Source: Ciona savignyi
Lineage: Eukaryota; Chordata; Ascidiacea; Phlebobranchia; Cionidae
Direction of reading: 5' to 3'
DNA length: 64,000 nucleotides
NCBI GenBank assembly: GCA_000149265.1
Contig: CH001841.1
Location: 812,296 to 876,295 of the forward strand
This document shows positions 24,801 through 33,302 of the stretch, one piece after another (the stretch's first letter is position 1; every line of letters begins with the position of its first letter). A program made the position numbers and the translations under genes. The notes below the pieces were generated by a model that was given only the letters and a program-made list of their open reading frames with translations, was not told the origin of the DNA and did no database searches.

Positions 24801-27800
24801 TTCGAATTCAAACTTAATATGTACACAGGTAACAAAGGGTTGATGATCCTACGTAGGATAAAACTGTATTGATGGCATATTTGCCATCGGTCCGGTTACA
24901 GAAGACATGGGCAACATACGGTTCGCGGGCAGGGTCCGGCCTGTGAAGGGATTTTGACCGACCCATAAACTGTATCTAACTAACCATACCCTGTAATTAA
25001 GATAACTACTATTCATGTAATAATGAATACTATTTACGTAATAATCCGGCCCACCAAGAACTTTATTTTCCCACATCTGGCCCGCGAACTAGAGAAGTTG
25101 CCCACCCCTGGGTTACAGGGATCCTTATAGCGTGTTTCGTTCGACTATGTAACAATTCAACCTTTGTGTTCATTCCAATAAACTACAATGCATTCAAGTA
25201 AATGACCTTTTAGTAGGTTACATACGACTTCAACTTTAACTATTTCTTCCGTGCCCAATATGCCCTGAATAACTTTTTTGACCACTGTATACAATTATAT
25301 TTGAATTCCGATGTATAGATAATGCACAAGCTAGTGTATGAATGCTGAAATACCATATTCTTCCCTTGGCAGCTTTCCTTATACCAGTGAGGTTAAATAA
25401 CAACATTTTCCTTTTGTAATTGGAAAATAGCAAGCTATGTTAAGCCAGTTGTCCACGTGCGCTTACGGACTTTAAGAATATACGTCTTCAGCAGTGCTTC
25501 TTAACCTCTTTTATGTTGTTACCCCCAAAATGTTTTGATGGATATAAATTACGTTTTGCAATCCAAAATAAACCCACAGAAAAACAAAGTCATTATTTAA
25601 TGTACAGTTAAAGGGCATGAAAACGTTTTTCTATCGAAGTTACTTTAGTTATTTTTAAATTTTATTGTTACCTCTTTTAAAATGCCAAATTACCCCTTTG
25701 TGGGTAATTACCCACAGGTTAAGAACCACTGCTCTATTCACAGCAAAGTAAAAACTGTACATAATTTTTTTGTATTCTTCACTCCTTTTATCCCAGATTC
25801 AACTTACGGCGAGCATTACCAGCGCGACGACTATCCTCTTCGTAAGAAGCTACGGGAGCAGCTTTACCTCGCCGTGGCATTCCACAGCGAAGACGAAGAC
25901 CTAAGAGTAATGATCGACAGCTGCCAGGGCACACCAACTGAAGTAAATGACAAGGGTGGCGATGCATATGTGTTTATTGACAATGGGTAAGTCTCCCAGT
26001 ATAGACACAATGAAATTAGGCCTACCATTAATATATCAAAAAGTTTATTATTAATATTTTCGTTATATCTAAATTGATGTAGGTTAGGTTCAAATTTTAC
26101 TAAAAAGTGAAAGAAATGCAAGAACCTAAAAACCCACCGTCATTGAAACACGCCTAAAATAACAGCCTGTATATTATGTTTGAATTTGACCTTTCTGTTA
26201 AACTACTTGCCAACGTACAACAAGTTTTATTATATTTATTTTCGTTACTGAAAATATTTGTATGTAAAACGATGCAGTTTTTTGGGAATTTTACTTAAAA
26301 TTAAGTAAAACAGGAAATGACAAACGCACTGTTATTGGAACACTGAAAATAACAGCATTTAATGACCAATTCGATTTACTTTAAAAATAAGACTCTAAAT
26401 TGCGATTTGGCTTTCTTTAACACATTGCTAATACTTAACAGTTGTCCTGTTGACCCGACGGTGCGATTTCTAAACCAAAAGCAGAGCCACATGGACGCAT
26501 TTACCATTGAAACTTTCAAGTTCGTCGATCAATCAATGCCGCTGGTCTATTTTCAGTGTGACGTCATCGTATGTGATGACGCAAGCGATGACGTGCTGTG
26601 TCATAGAAATTGTAGCCAGGTAATGATTGTACGTTATTCTTGTTAGCCTTTTCTTCCCGATTGTACCATTTTATAGGTAGCAGAACGGGCATGTCTTATT
26701 TTTATATGGTTTGAAAACCATGTAATAACAAATTCTAAACTCACTGAATAAGTTTGCTGATGCTTGTTCGTGTTAAACTTAATGTCGTTTTAAACTTAAT
26801 GATGGGCATCAGTGTCCCATACTTTAAATGCATGGTTAACTACGTTGGCCAAGTTACACGTTCGGCTTGTATCGATATACACATTCATTCTTTGTAGAAT
26901 CGTTTTGTAAAATACAATTATAACGGTCGGATGGAACGGTATAAACGAAACACGTCCGCATCTTTTCAGGGAAAACTAAAAGGAGCAAAAGCGGGAAGGA
27001 TGGAAGGAGGGAAACCACACACTAAAATTACGATTATGACATTTGATTTAGTTTTAAACATGGGGTTGGAGTTAAGGTTAGTTCTGGGGTTGAGATTAGT
27101 GTTTAGGGCAGGGTTTAAATTAGTTTCTGTGATTACAGTGAGCAGTTTCCTCCTTCCCGCTTTCCCTCCTTTTAGTGTTGCCCCTCTTTTCAAAAACTCC
27201 AGTAGTCAAGCATTAAAACAGCAATAAAGAGCCCAGCCAGTGTTGGGAATTTTTCCTGTTAAAGTTTATTGTAAAATTCACGATAATTAAAAGCCAACTC
27301 AAATATGGCCGTGTGGTAACTTTAACACAACTGAAGTTAACACTTTACTGAAAGTGGACACCCAGTTTAACATGGAAAAATCAATCGAAGCTGGTATACA
27401 ATATAAAGAGAACACAGCCAGTGTTGGACATATACCTGTTAAAGTTTATTGTTAAACTTCTGATAAATAGAAGAAAAGGCCAACTTAAATATGGCCGTAA
27501 ACACAACTGAAGTCAACACTTGTATATCTCAGCCTTCCGTGACGTCACGACACCGTCGATCTGCGGGCGACTCTTTGCGTGGTCACGTGGTACAGGGACC
27601 AATCATCGTCGAGGACGAGGAGACGGAGGCGTTTGAAATGGGAAGTGACGTCAACGAAGGAGAGATCGTGCATAGGAAGATAATGCACCGAAAAGGTATT
27701 TGTTTATCGACATTTTCCTACAGTTATAGGGTTTTCTCTAACTTTCGCTCTGAATTTTCTGACTTCGAAACTCTGACTTTCGCTCTGAATGTTCTGACTT

Positions 27801-30800
27801 CGAACCTTTGACTTTCGCTCTGAATGTTCTGACTTCGAACCTCTGACTTTCGCTCTGAATGTTCTGACTTCAAACCTCTGACTTTCGCTCCTGATTAAAG
27901 AAAACATTCTTGGCAAATGCTTTCGCAGTCGTTCGTCTTGCGCCGATCTAAGAATTTTACCTCTCACGGCACAGTACGGATGCCCCCGTCTGTCCCTACC
28001 TGGTGCAATTACGACCATGACCATTTTATTGGGTGGTTAACATTGCTTTCGCAACAGTAATAGAATTCTGAAGTCGAAATGGAAAAATGTTAACTAAAAT
28101 ACCAAAAACGCGTATTTTGTTCGATTGTAACCCTTTCTTACTATAGTTTTGTATAGATGTCTTTATTTTTAAGGCGAGCAGTAAACAAGTTGGTAAGGGA
28201 TTTTCCTAGCTAGATATTAATCCATTATTTGTTTGAGAATTTCCACATTTTCGCCCCACATTCTTTGGTCACGTGGGGGAAAATCGGACATAACCCAATA
28301 CATTGCCAATATAATATTGGGAAAAGAAGCCTTACGCGGTAAAGAGGATCAGTGTTACCGTCATACAGGATGTTTATCAAACACAACGTGGAATAACAAT
28401 ACCGGAAATAGGATATTGCGGAAGAATGAGCAAGTGTAGTTTTTTTTATCGATGACGAAGTTTAGGCCAAGTAGTAGGTAGGTCTGTTGATAATTAATCA
28501 GTGAGGCTTGCCACAGCCTGGTAGATGTTAAGCTGTTAGTTGTAGTAAGCCATATTTTATGCAGCATATACAAAGATTACTGTTGAGCATATTTGGGCGT
28601 TACGCCAACCTATCTTAAATATTATCCAGTTGTTTTGTTTGCGATAGTTGATAACAGTTTGTAGTCGCTAGCTAACAATTACAGGTATTGAAATACGCAC
28701 ATAATAATAAGCATACAACTATTTCGGACGCGGTCTACTTTTTTTTATTTCATACAGAAAAATCACATCTCAAGGTTCTTTCTCTAAAACGACCTTTTCA
28801 TAACATATGGTTGTTGTATTGAATCATAAATATTTACAATTAATTTCAACTCTAGCAATGATTAATAAAACTGAGTTAAAGAGTATGACTGGCGTAACCA
28901 ACAGCATTTGGAGTTTGTATGGAGCAGTGCTTTGCCACTGTGTAAAAACAGCCCTCAATCTACATAAATATTTATTGAACTGATGTCTTCCAGGAGTCTT
29001 GGCCTAAAATACAACACTCGGCAAGGTTCACAAGGACGACACTTCATTGGAGTTACTTACTTTAACACTGTTCTTCTGTGCAGGTTTTACACAAGTCGTT
29101 TAAAATATGAATTCCACACCTGCTACCTTAACTACTGTGGCTGGAGATCTTTACACATTTCCACCAAAAAACCTTCAAGTTCAATTCATACTTGCAGTTG
29201 CAATTGAAGCCTGCATCATTGTTACTTCTGTTTGGTTAGTAATAACAGTAACTCTTCATGGATTCAGAGAGAATAAGTTTAAGAAGAGAAACGAAGGCGA
29301 TTCTACAGGCGTTTCTGTTTACGTCGTGACGATTATTTCAACTATAACAATGTTAGAACGTTCGTGTTCCTCGATTTTATTTATTTCACTCCCAAGATAT
29401 TTTCCTGGATTCGACGACGAATGCGAGAGAGTCAATGACACTTCAAATTGCTTTTTTCTGCTCGTAACTCTCTCAGTTTACCTTGTGCTGTGGCTCAGAC
29501 AGAGAGCACTGTACGCCCGTCCTGCCATGGTGAACGTCCACAGCAAATTGATCATCTCCCTGAGTTGCTGCAGCATCGTTCTCTTGGTTGTTGCTGGCAC
29601 TGCTGGCCTGCTCTTGGTAACGCTGCCCAAATCCACAAAATCGTGGTATAACGGTTGCGCTGTCCGTGTAATGACCATGAGTACTTTGGTTGCAACAGCC
29701 TTTAATATTGTTGGGCAGGTTATGCTTTTGATTCTGTTTATAATACCTTTCCGGCATTATATAAAACGGCCCGAGTTGCGATCATTTCGTCAAACGTCGC
29801 GCAATTCTAAAATGAAATCGAGAACAAAAAAAAGCTGCTCAGAATCAAACAATATATCCGAAGCAACTGTGGAAAACTCAATGATGTCTCAGGACTTGAC
29901 AAATCGTACCAGCAGGACAAAGGCTCCAAAAGGCATCAGACCAAACCTTCGAATTCTTCGAGTTCTGAAACGATTGATCATTATCGCCGTTGTGTGCATA
30001 GTTTCAGATATAATTGCCATGGCTCTGGCGACGATGTTCGTTAAGTTGAACTTGCCGATGAATTTTTCTGTCCTGGCTTATGACGTCAATCTTCTGCTAA
30101 ACGTCATTTGCATCATTCTCTCGCTGGACAAATGGAGAGAAATAATTTTTCCATGTTGCATTCGTTAGTCTAAAGCAGTGGTTCCCAATATTTTTAACCT
30201 CGTGGCGTACCCAAGATCAATTACGAACGAACGGGCGCACCTTGCATGGGAAGTCAAAACAATATGCTAAATACTTAAAACATTACAATGGAAAAGAACG
30301 AACACTAACCATTTAGTAGTTTATGATATATGTACCTTCTGTCGTAAATTTACGAAATGCAAGTGTGGCGCACCTAGCTAACCCTTGTGGCGCACCATTT
30401 GAGAAATACTGGTCTAAAGAGTAAAACCTTACAAGAGGAATTCACACGTCACAAATGGAACCATAACGATATGCTATGTGATGCAATAATGATAAACGCT
30501 ACTTCAACGCTTTATATAGAATTGATACAATTGGTGACAAGTGACATTTCCAGTTACATATTTAGCTATCATTTATTGTATATTACAACTTTTTATTGGA
30601 ACGTATAATAAAAATAGAAATATCTTTTGGCTGCCGACGTTGCAAAATAGAAATAGGTGAAAAGATTAACGCAAGTTATTTTAGTTATGATTTTTGTGTC
30701 CCATTATATAAAATGGGATAATCATGTTTATCCTCTTGGGTGGGAGAACCAATGGTCGTTATCACAATGCCAACCGTCTGATGGTTTTTGCGAATGAGAG

Positions 30801-31645
30801 CGTTCTGACGCTTGTAATGAATGATTAAATTATGTCGCGCACATCGTCTAGTCACCGAAACTATTGCAGTGTGTTTTGTTTGATTGAGTTTCTTTCATTT
30901 TTATTTTCTGCCTTTTCTGATTATTTTGTTGGCTGTGTTAATGGAAGATCTAGAAAACTAGTAAAGCATAAAAACAGTTTGCAAAACCATGGAAGATAGG
31001 CAGTTTCCATTCTTGAAATATGCCAAAGAATGGACTGCTGCGACAGAATGACAACTATAAATCGAGTTAAGCCATCAGCCAATATAGTTAGCTGACTCCA
31101 ATAAACCTATTTTCCATAGTCATAATAATGGGGCTATGTTGTTAATATATATACTCTGTCGTATTTTTTTTATTTGTTAAGATTTGATTGACTGTTAAGC
31201 GCCACATCTAAAAAAGGAAACGCAATATAATTACAATATATAAGAACAGTCAAGTACTACATTTAAACCGCAAAGAAAATGTACCACAAATAAATAGCAC
31301 CAACTAAGGTCAAACAAGCTGGAGCAGCGGATAAATAATTTAAATATTACCAACACGGGCGTATGCTTGGTTTTAAACTCGTGTTAAACTCATGTGCACA
31401 ACGTTACACCTTCCGCTTGTTACTAGATTCCCCACTAGCTTTTACTTACAAAACCACATAACCTACAATCCTATGATTTATCTTTAGATCGACTACAATT
31501 CGACGACGTCCCTTCTGCGGCGGATAAAAAGGGAAGCAATGAACTTACCTACGTCATCATTTCTGGAATCTGTTCGTTGCTGGTCGGAATTATTGTTGGC
31601 GTCGTTCTCAATAGAAGAAGATCGCGTCAACCAGTGAATGTATGA
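12867..31645 (+). CDS. ZP-domain membrane glycoprotein (ZP-N, EGF, LDLa, TSP1, ZP, furin site, TM), 13 exons, 728 residues
   Basis: Exons are 12867-12969, 13846-13908, 14991-15088, 20186-20355, 21044-21294, 21695-21816, 22537-22694, 23184-23433, 24546-24828, 25797-25986, 26442-26619, 27533-27695 and 31488-31645. Every junction keeps phase and no in-frame stop occurs. Residues 1-22 form a signal peptide. About 60-160 is an isolated ZP-N module ([31 protein letters not shown]). The EGF domain has cysteines at 196, 201, 207, 218, 220 and 227. The LDLa module spans 229-275 (RYDCDLQ/DDEASC) and TSP1 about 276-327 ([17 protein letters not shown]). The ZP domain spans about 340-622 with ZP-N (DPRC, SYMVKC) and ZP-C (SCQGTP, GCPVDP, C-x4-C). 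RHRRSA near 628-633 is a furin-type site. The TM is about 698-717 and the tail is [10 protein letters not shown]. The ZP module polymerises extracellular matrices such as egg coats in other animals; an egg-coat role here is inference. The intron after exon 6 has a GC donor, and intron 12 contains another gene. Confidence 0.93.
14720..14840 (+). mobile_element. SINE-1 copy
   Basis: Full length: ACGATCGTGTGGCCGAATGG, ACGCGACCGATACATATA, GACGAACCCATGATGG, GGTTCGAAACTTGGCTCGG and an A-rich tail. It lies in intron 2 of the ZP gene. Confidence 0.88.
15188..15405 (+). mobile_element. SINE-2 copy
   Basis: GCAGGTACGAAACTGGTCGC, TCCTTGGACAAGGCACTTAA and TTCTACTAAATTGAAGG are present. It ends in CTTGGTTTTCCCATTCAT. 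Confidence 0.8.
15525..15740 (+). repeat. partial repeat family with ATTAAATGCGAAGTCAAATT
   Basis: Two overlapping fragments share GAAAGAAATTTACAATAAAC and GGAATAAAAATTGGAGA. They match fragments at 17990-18215, with an almost identical ATTAAATGCGAAGTCAAATT at both loci. The class is unknown. Confidence 0.6.
15905..15990 (+). mobile_element. SINE-2 tail fragment
   Basis: TAATCTGACGATTGCCTGTG through GGGGATATACATGAATGTCC matches the 3' third of the family. Confidence 0.65.
16041..16153 (-). mobile_element. SINE-1 copy with target-site duplication
   Basis: The minus-strand copy is flanked by ATTAAAATGGT on both sides (about 16028 and 16153), which supports insertion by retrotransposition. Confidence 0.85.
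16512..16559. repeat. 48-bp near-perfect palindrome
   Basis: It is centred on CATACTAGTATG with arms CATAGAGATA and TATCTCTATG, with only two mismatched pairs. GGTTTATAT lies at both edges. Confidence 0.9.
17030..17133 (-). mobile_element. SINE-1 copy
   Basis: AAGTTTTGAACCCATGATGG, GTATCGGTCGCGTTAACC and CACACAACCGTAC read on the plus strand as the reverse complement of the family. Confidence 0.85.
17591..17715 (-). mobile_element. SINE-1 copy with internal AT expansion
   Basis: The family ends are intact (AGCCAGGGTTTGAACTC and TTCGGCCACACGACTGTAC). The central TATA stretch has grown to about ten AT units. Confidence 0.85.
17771..17850 (+). mobile_element. SINE-1 copy with internal deletion
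   Basis: The A-box half ACGGTCGTGTGGCCGAATGG is joined to GGGTTCGAAACTGTGTC, with the central ~40 bp missing. Confidence 0.8.
17990..18215 (+). repeat. further fragments of the ATTAAATGCGAAGTCAAATT repeat
   Basis: GTCAAATTAAATAGCGTC, AAAGAAAGTTATATACATTA and GGAATAAATCTTGGAGAT match 15644-15740. A second start occurs at about 18166. Confidence 0.6.
18805..19022. mobile_element. TIR family M element
   Basis: The ends ACGGGCAACACTAAAAGGAG and TTTTAGTGTTGCCCGTTATA are inverted repeats, with the core CACTAATCTCGACCTCAG. It lies in intron 3 of the ZP gene. Confidence 0.85.
19932..20038 (-). mobile_element. SINE-1 copy with probable target-site duplication
   Basis: AAGCCAAGTTTCGAACC to CCACAGGACAGTAC. 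It is flanked by ATTAATGATAA and ATTGATGATAA. Confidence 0.8.
20391..20669 (-). mobile_element. SINE-2 copy, near full length
   Basis: It begins 36 bp after the exon 4 donor of the ZP gene and contains every family block through GCCAGACTAACTGGTCGGAC. Confidence 0.85.
20705..21000. repeat. foldback repeat cluster
   Basis: A ~38-bp block AAAGCACGACTGACAAATAG... (about 20707) recurs inverted at about 20869-20907. CCATCAAAATGACATAGATA... recurs directly at about 20959. It lies in intron 4 of the ZP gene. Confidence 0.75.
21325..21612 (+). mobile_element. SINE-2 copy
   Basis: The copy has family blocks from TAAGTGCGTCGC through TCCTTGGGCAAGGCACT to CATGAATATCCTATCC. A poly-C run (about 21557) interrupts the tail. 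It lies in intron 5 of the ZP gene. Confidence 0.85.
21811..21824 (+). promoter_or_regulatory. GC-type 5' splice site
   Basis: Exon 6 must end ...CTTCAG with the intron starting GCAAGTAA, because only this gives phase 0 joining to GATGATGAAGC. That completes the LDLa signature C-D-x-x-D-D-E. Apart from the C at position +2 the site matches a strong donor. Confidence 0.85.
21880..22077 (+). mobile_element. SINE-2 copy, head missing
   Basis: It starts CACTTTACGGACATTGCCT and runs to AAATCCTATCCTATCC. It lies in intron 6 of the ZP gene. Confidence 0.8.
22365..22464. other. assembly gap (100 N)
   Basis: The gap is followed at once by a 15-base poly-C run (22465-22479), a likely cause of the assembly break. 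It lies in intron 6 of the ZP gene, upstream of exon 7. Confidence 0.99.
22800..22905 (+). repeat. ~37-bp minisatellite, three units
   Basis: TTTTTTAATATTAGATGTTTAATGTTAGAACTC-type units repeat three times in intron 7 of the ZP gene. Confidence 0.85.
23028..23150 (+). mobile_element. SINE-1 copy ending just upstream of a ZP exon
   Basis: Full-length copy (ACGGCCGTGTGGCCGAATGG to GGTTCGAAACTTGGCTCG plus poly-A). It ends about 33 bp before the acceptor of exon 8. Confidence 0.88.
23570..23935. mobile_element. hAT-like non-autonomous element
   Basis: The left end CAGTGGTTCTTAACTTTTAT with GTTACCCCCAAATGTT mirrors the right end TTATTACCCACAGGTTAAAA. It is related to the element at 25493-25737. 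There is no transposase frame. Confidence 0.65.
24064..24310. repeat. minisatellite of ACACACAACTACAAAGTAA units
   Basis: About ten imperfect 20-26-bp units lie in intron 8 of the ZP gene. Confidence 0.85.
24372..24480 (+). mobile_element. SINE-1 copy with probable target-site duplication
   Basis: ACGGTTGTGTGGCCAAATGG through GGGTTCGAAACTTGGATG. ATCTTAATA flanks both sides (about 24356 and 24497). It lies about 65 bp upstream of exon 9. Confidence 0.82.
24868..25112. mobile_element. non-autonomous element, type shared with 45803-45990
   Basis: GAAGGGATTTTGACCG, CATACTGTATCTAACC-like and ATAATCCGGCCCACCAAGAA blocks recur in the same order at 45850-45940. The ends are inverted (TTGCC..ATCGG / AGTTGCCCACCCCTGG). 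Confidence 0.65.
25493..25737. mobile_element. hAT-like non-autonomous element
   Basis: The ends CAGTGCTTCTTAACCTCTTT and GGTTAAGAACCACTGCTC are inverted repeats. The element lies in intron 9 of the ZP gene. Confidence 0.75.
26965..27187. mobile_element. TIR family M element
   Basis: The ends are GGGAAAACTAAAAGGAGC and CCTCCTTTTAGTGTTGCCCC. The core TTGAGATTAGTGTTTAGGGC is in reverse orientation to the 7.7-kb copy. Confidence 0.85.
27226..27530 (+). repeat. direct duplication ending at the exon 12 acceptor
   Basis: CAGCCAGTGTTGG, CCTGTTAAAGTTTATTGT, AATATGGCCGT and CACAACTGAAGT...AACACTT occur in the same order at about 27234-27345 and 27415-27522. The second copy runs into the TATATCTCAG acceptor. 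Confidence 0.8.
27735..27893 (+). repeat. ~39-bp minisatellite, four units
   Basis: Units contain TTCGCTCTGAATGTTCTGAC then TTCGAACCTCTGACT. The array starts about 40 bp after exon 12 in intron 12 of the ZP gene. Confidence 0.9.
28336..28990 (+). repeat. two blocks repeated downstream at 32.7-33.5 kb
   Basis: Block A (about 28346-28490, GATCAGTGTTAC..CAGGATGTTTATC) recurs at about 33389-33515. Block B (about 28858-28980, AATAAAACTGAGTTAA, CAACAGCATTTGGAGTTTGT) recurs at about 32729-32850. Orientation is the same but block order is reversed. The pairs bracket the nested seven-TM gene. Confidence 0.75.
29107..30168 (+). CDS. single-exon seven-TM protein nested in ZP intron 12, 353 residues
   Basis: The ATG at 29107 opens one uninterrupted frame to TAG. 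Seven hydrophobic segments lie at about 26-50, 70-95, 113-134, 148-172, 190-220, 280-302 and 312-337. The N-terminus is short and carries NST. TM3 ends with LWLRQRALY where class A GPCRs have DRY. A long basic loop (about 221-278) separates TM5 and TM6. TM7 ends [13 protein letters not shown], a possible palmitoylation site. No DRY, CWLP or NPxxY motif is seen, so it is not a typical class A receptor, and I do not recognise the family. Chemoreceptor-type function is inference. A TTCTTCTGTGCAG acceptor-like site lies about 25 bases upstream of the ATG, suggesting a 5'-UTR intron or spliced leader. AATAAA occurs at about 30607, after a hAT-like element in the 3' flank. Confidence 0.88.
   Translation: MNSTPATLTTVAGDLYTFPPKNLQVQFILAVAIEACIIVTSVWLVITVTLHGFRENKFKKRNEGDSTGVSVYVVTIISTITMLERSCSSILFISLPRYFPGFDDECERVNDTSNCFFLLVTLSVYLVLWLRQRALYARPAMVNVHSKLIISLSCCSIVLLVVAGTAGLLLVTLPKSTKSWYNGCAVRVMTMSTLVATAFNIVGQVMLLILFIIPFRHYIKRPELRSFRQTSRNSKMKSRTKKSCSESNNISEATVENSMMSQDLTNRTSRTKAPKGIRPNLRILRVLKRLIIIAVVCIVSDIIAMALATMFVKLNLPMNFSVLAYDVNLLLNVICIILSLDKWREIIFPCCIR
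30175..30415. mobile_element. hAT-like non-autonomous element
   Basis: It has CAGTGGTTCCCAATATTTTT at the left and CATTTGAGAAATACTGGTCT at the right, with GTGGCG(T/C)ACC repeated inside. It starts about 7 bp after the seven-TM stop codon. Confidence 0.7.
30712..30880 (-). mobile_element. SINE-2 copy, diverged and partial
   Basis: GGATAATCATGTTTATCCTC, CCAATGGTCGTTATCACA and GTCACCGAAACTATTGCAGT are present, with an unrelated ~50-bp insert. Confidence 0.55.
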
Positions 31646-31829
31646 CGTCATATAAACTTATTGTGACGTCACAAAACATGTATATAGATATATCAAAAGC
31701 TGCTGTTCATAAAGTTCTGCGTAAATTGTTTAAGGTGCCTGACCATTGCCTTTTTCTACTTGTTTAGGGGGAATTCGTAAAAATAATGAGTTTGATTGAA
31801 ATCCTAAATCGATTTTTATCATTACAAGT

Positions 31830-31835
31830 AATAAA
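31830..31835 (+). terminator. probable polyadenylation signal of the ZP gene
   Basis: AATAAA occurs about 185 bases after the stop codon. No other signal lies closer. Confidence 0.45.
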
Positions 31836-31874
31836 ACTTCACTTTTGCAATTTGTGTTTATTATGTTTCAATTG

Positions 31875-32023
31875 CTGGATATTGCAGGATATTTTTTTAT
31901 CGACACAATTTTGAATCCAAGATGAGTACGTCACTTGTACCGTTTTTATATATATAAGTATAGGTATATGTATCGGTCGCGCTAACCATTCGGCCACACG
32001 ATTGTACTGGATAATGCAGGATA
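31875..32023 (-). mobile_element. SINE-1 copy with 17-bp target-site duplication
   Basis: The copy sits between CTGGATATTGCAGGATA (31875-31891) and CTGGATAATGCAGGATA (32007-32023), one mismatch. The poly-T side corresponds to the element's poly-A tail. This is a clear retrotransposition scar. Confidence 0.92.
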
Positions 32024-32132
32024 GTTACTTATGCTCTCAGTCAAGTTAAAATGTGCGCCCGTGTGATCAATTTGGTGTCGTCATCTTGTGTGCTTGGGTT
32101 GCAGAAGTACTTTGTTGACGGATGTGTTTAGG

Positions 32133-32647
32133 GCAGGGGCGTGCAACTGTTTTGCGCAACGGGCCACAACGTACAAGTATAGAGATACCGCGGGCCATAC
32201 CATCGAACTACTTATATTTTTTTATGACGGCTTTGCTTTTTCGGCAATTGCTTTAGTTATCTTAAAGCCATCTTAAAGTTTTGTAACTAACTCAGTGTCC
32301 TTTTTGTAACCATGAATGAAATACATCTTGCTGTTTTTGGCAAATCAGGCAAACTACAATTTGATTGTGTTACCCTATGAAGTATTTTACACAGTAATAT
32401 CACGGAATATTGCCAGAAAATGGCAGTTTTCATACAATGTACATTATGCTGTAACAATGGGAGTTCGTCACAGTACTATACAGACGGAATTTAATAGCAG
32501 TTTAATGTATCCTTATATTGTAGTCAAAAACGCCAATAATGCCGTTACAATTCAGAGAAAGTTTTTTAATGAATAGGCTACGAAGCATAAAGTGTGTAGC
32601 GGGCCACGTAAATAGGTACCGCGGGCCGTATGTTGCACGCCCCTGGT
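32133..32647. mobile_element. hAT-like non-autonomous element, ~515 bp
   Basis: CAGGGGCGTGCAACTGTTTT at the left and GTATGTTGCACGCCCCTGG at the right are inverted, with GCGGGCC(A/G)TA blocks near both ends. The internal open frames show no transposase features. Confidence 0.75.
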
Positions 32648-33094
32648 TTAGGGCAATTGTGCCACGGCTTAATAAAAACAGGCAAACCTATTTAAAACTA
32701 CACTATAACAACTTATATTAGCTTAATCATTAATAAAACTGAGTTAAGAAGTAGGACCGACAACAGCATTTGGAGTTTGTGTGGAGCAGTACATTGCCAC
32801 TGTGTAAAAACAGCCTTCAATCTACACAAATAAGTATTGAACAACTTTTCCCCACAGTTTCATTACTTTGAAAACTTATCAGTCATTTCGACAAAGTTAC
32901 GGCCTCGGTTCCACTAACATACGTATGTTACACACCACATATTCAGGATATACCTCTTTTATTCCCGTTTTTATGCAGACATCTTGTATTCATATTCCAC
33001 TTAATATTCCGATTCTATGAGTTTCGCTTAATATTTCTCCCTCGCTTACGGGTCATTTGAGTAAATTAAGTGGTAAGATAAGGGTATAAGATAG

Positions 33095-33246
33095 GGATAG
33101 GGTATTAATGTTCATCCCTGTGAATGGGAAAACCAAGTGAGTTAGCACACTGGCAATCGTCGGATTACCGGAGCTATTGCAGTGTGTTGTGTATGATATA
33201 TTCGTTCCAATTTAGTAAAACCTAATAATCTGCTGGATTCAGGGTC
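33095..33246 (-). mobile_element. SINE-2 copy, partial
   Basis: It reads GGGTATTAATGTTCATCCCT to AATCTGCTGGATTCAGG, with TTACCGGAGCTATTGCAGTG inside. Confidence 0.75.
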
Positions 33247-33247
33247 T

Positions 33248-33302
33248 AACGATTGTGTGGCCGAATGGTTAACGCGACAGATACATATACCGCTTACTAT
33301 AT
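33248..33302 (+). mobile_element. truncated SINE-1 (A-box half)
   Basis: ACGATTGTGTGGCCGAATGG and TAACGCGACAGATACATATA directly abut the SINE-2 copy. Confidence 0.7.

Noticed and set aside
27704..28024. Minus-strand frame with repeated [12 protein letters not shown] units
   Set aside because: It is the translation of the 39-bp minisatellite in ZP intron 12, not a gene.
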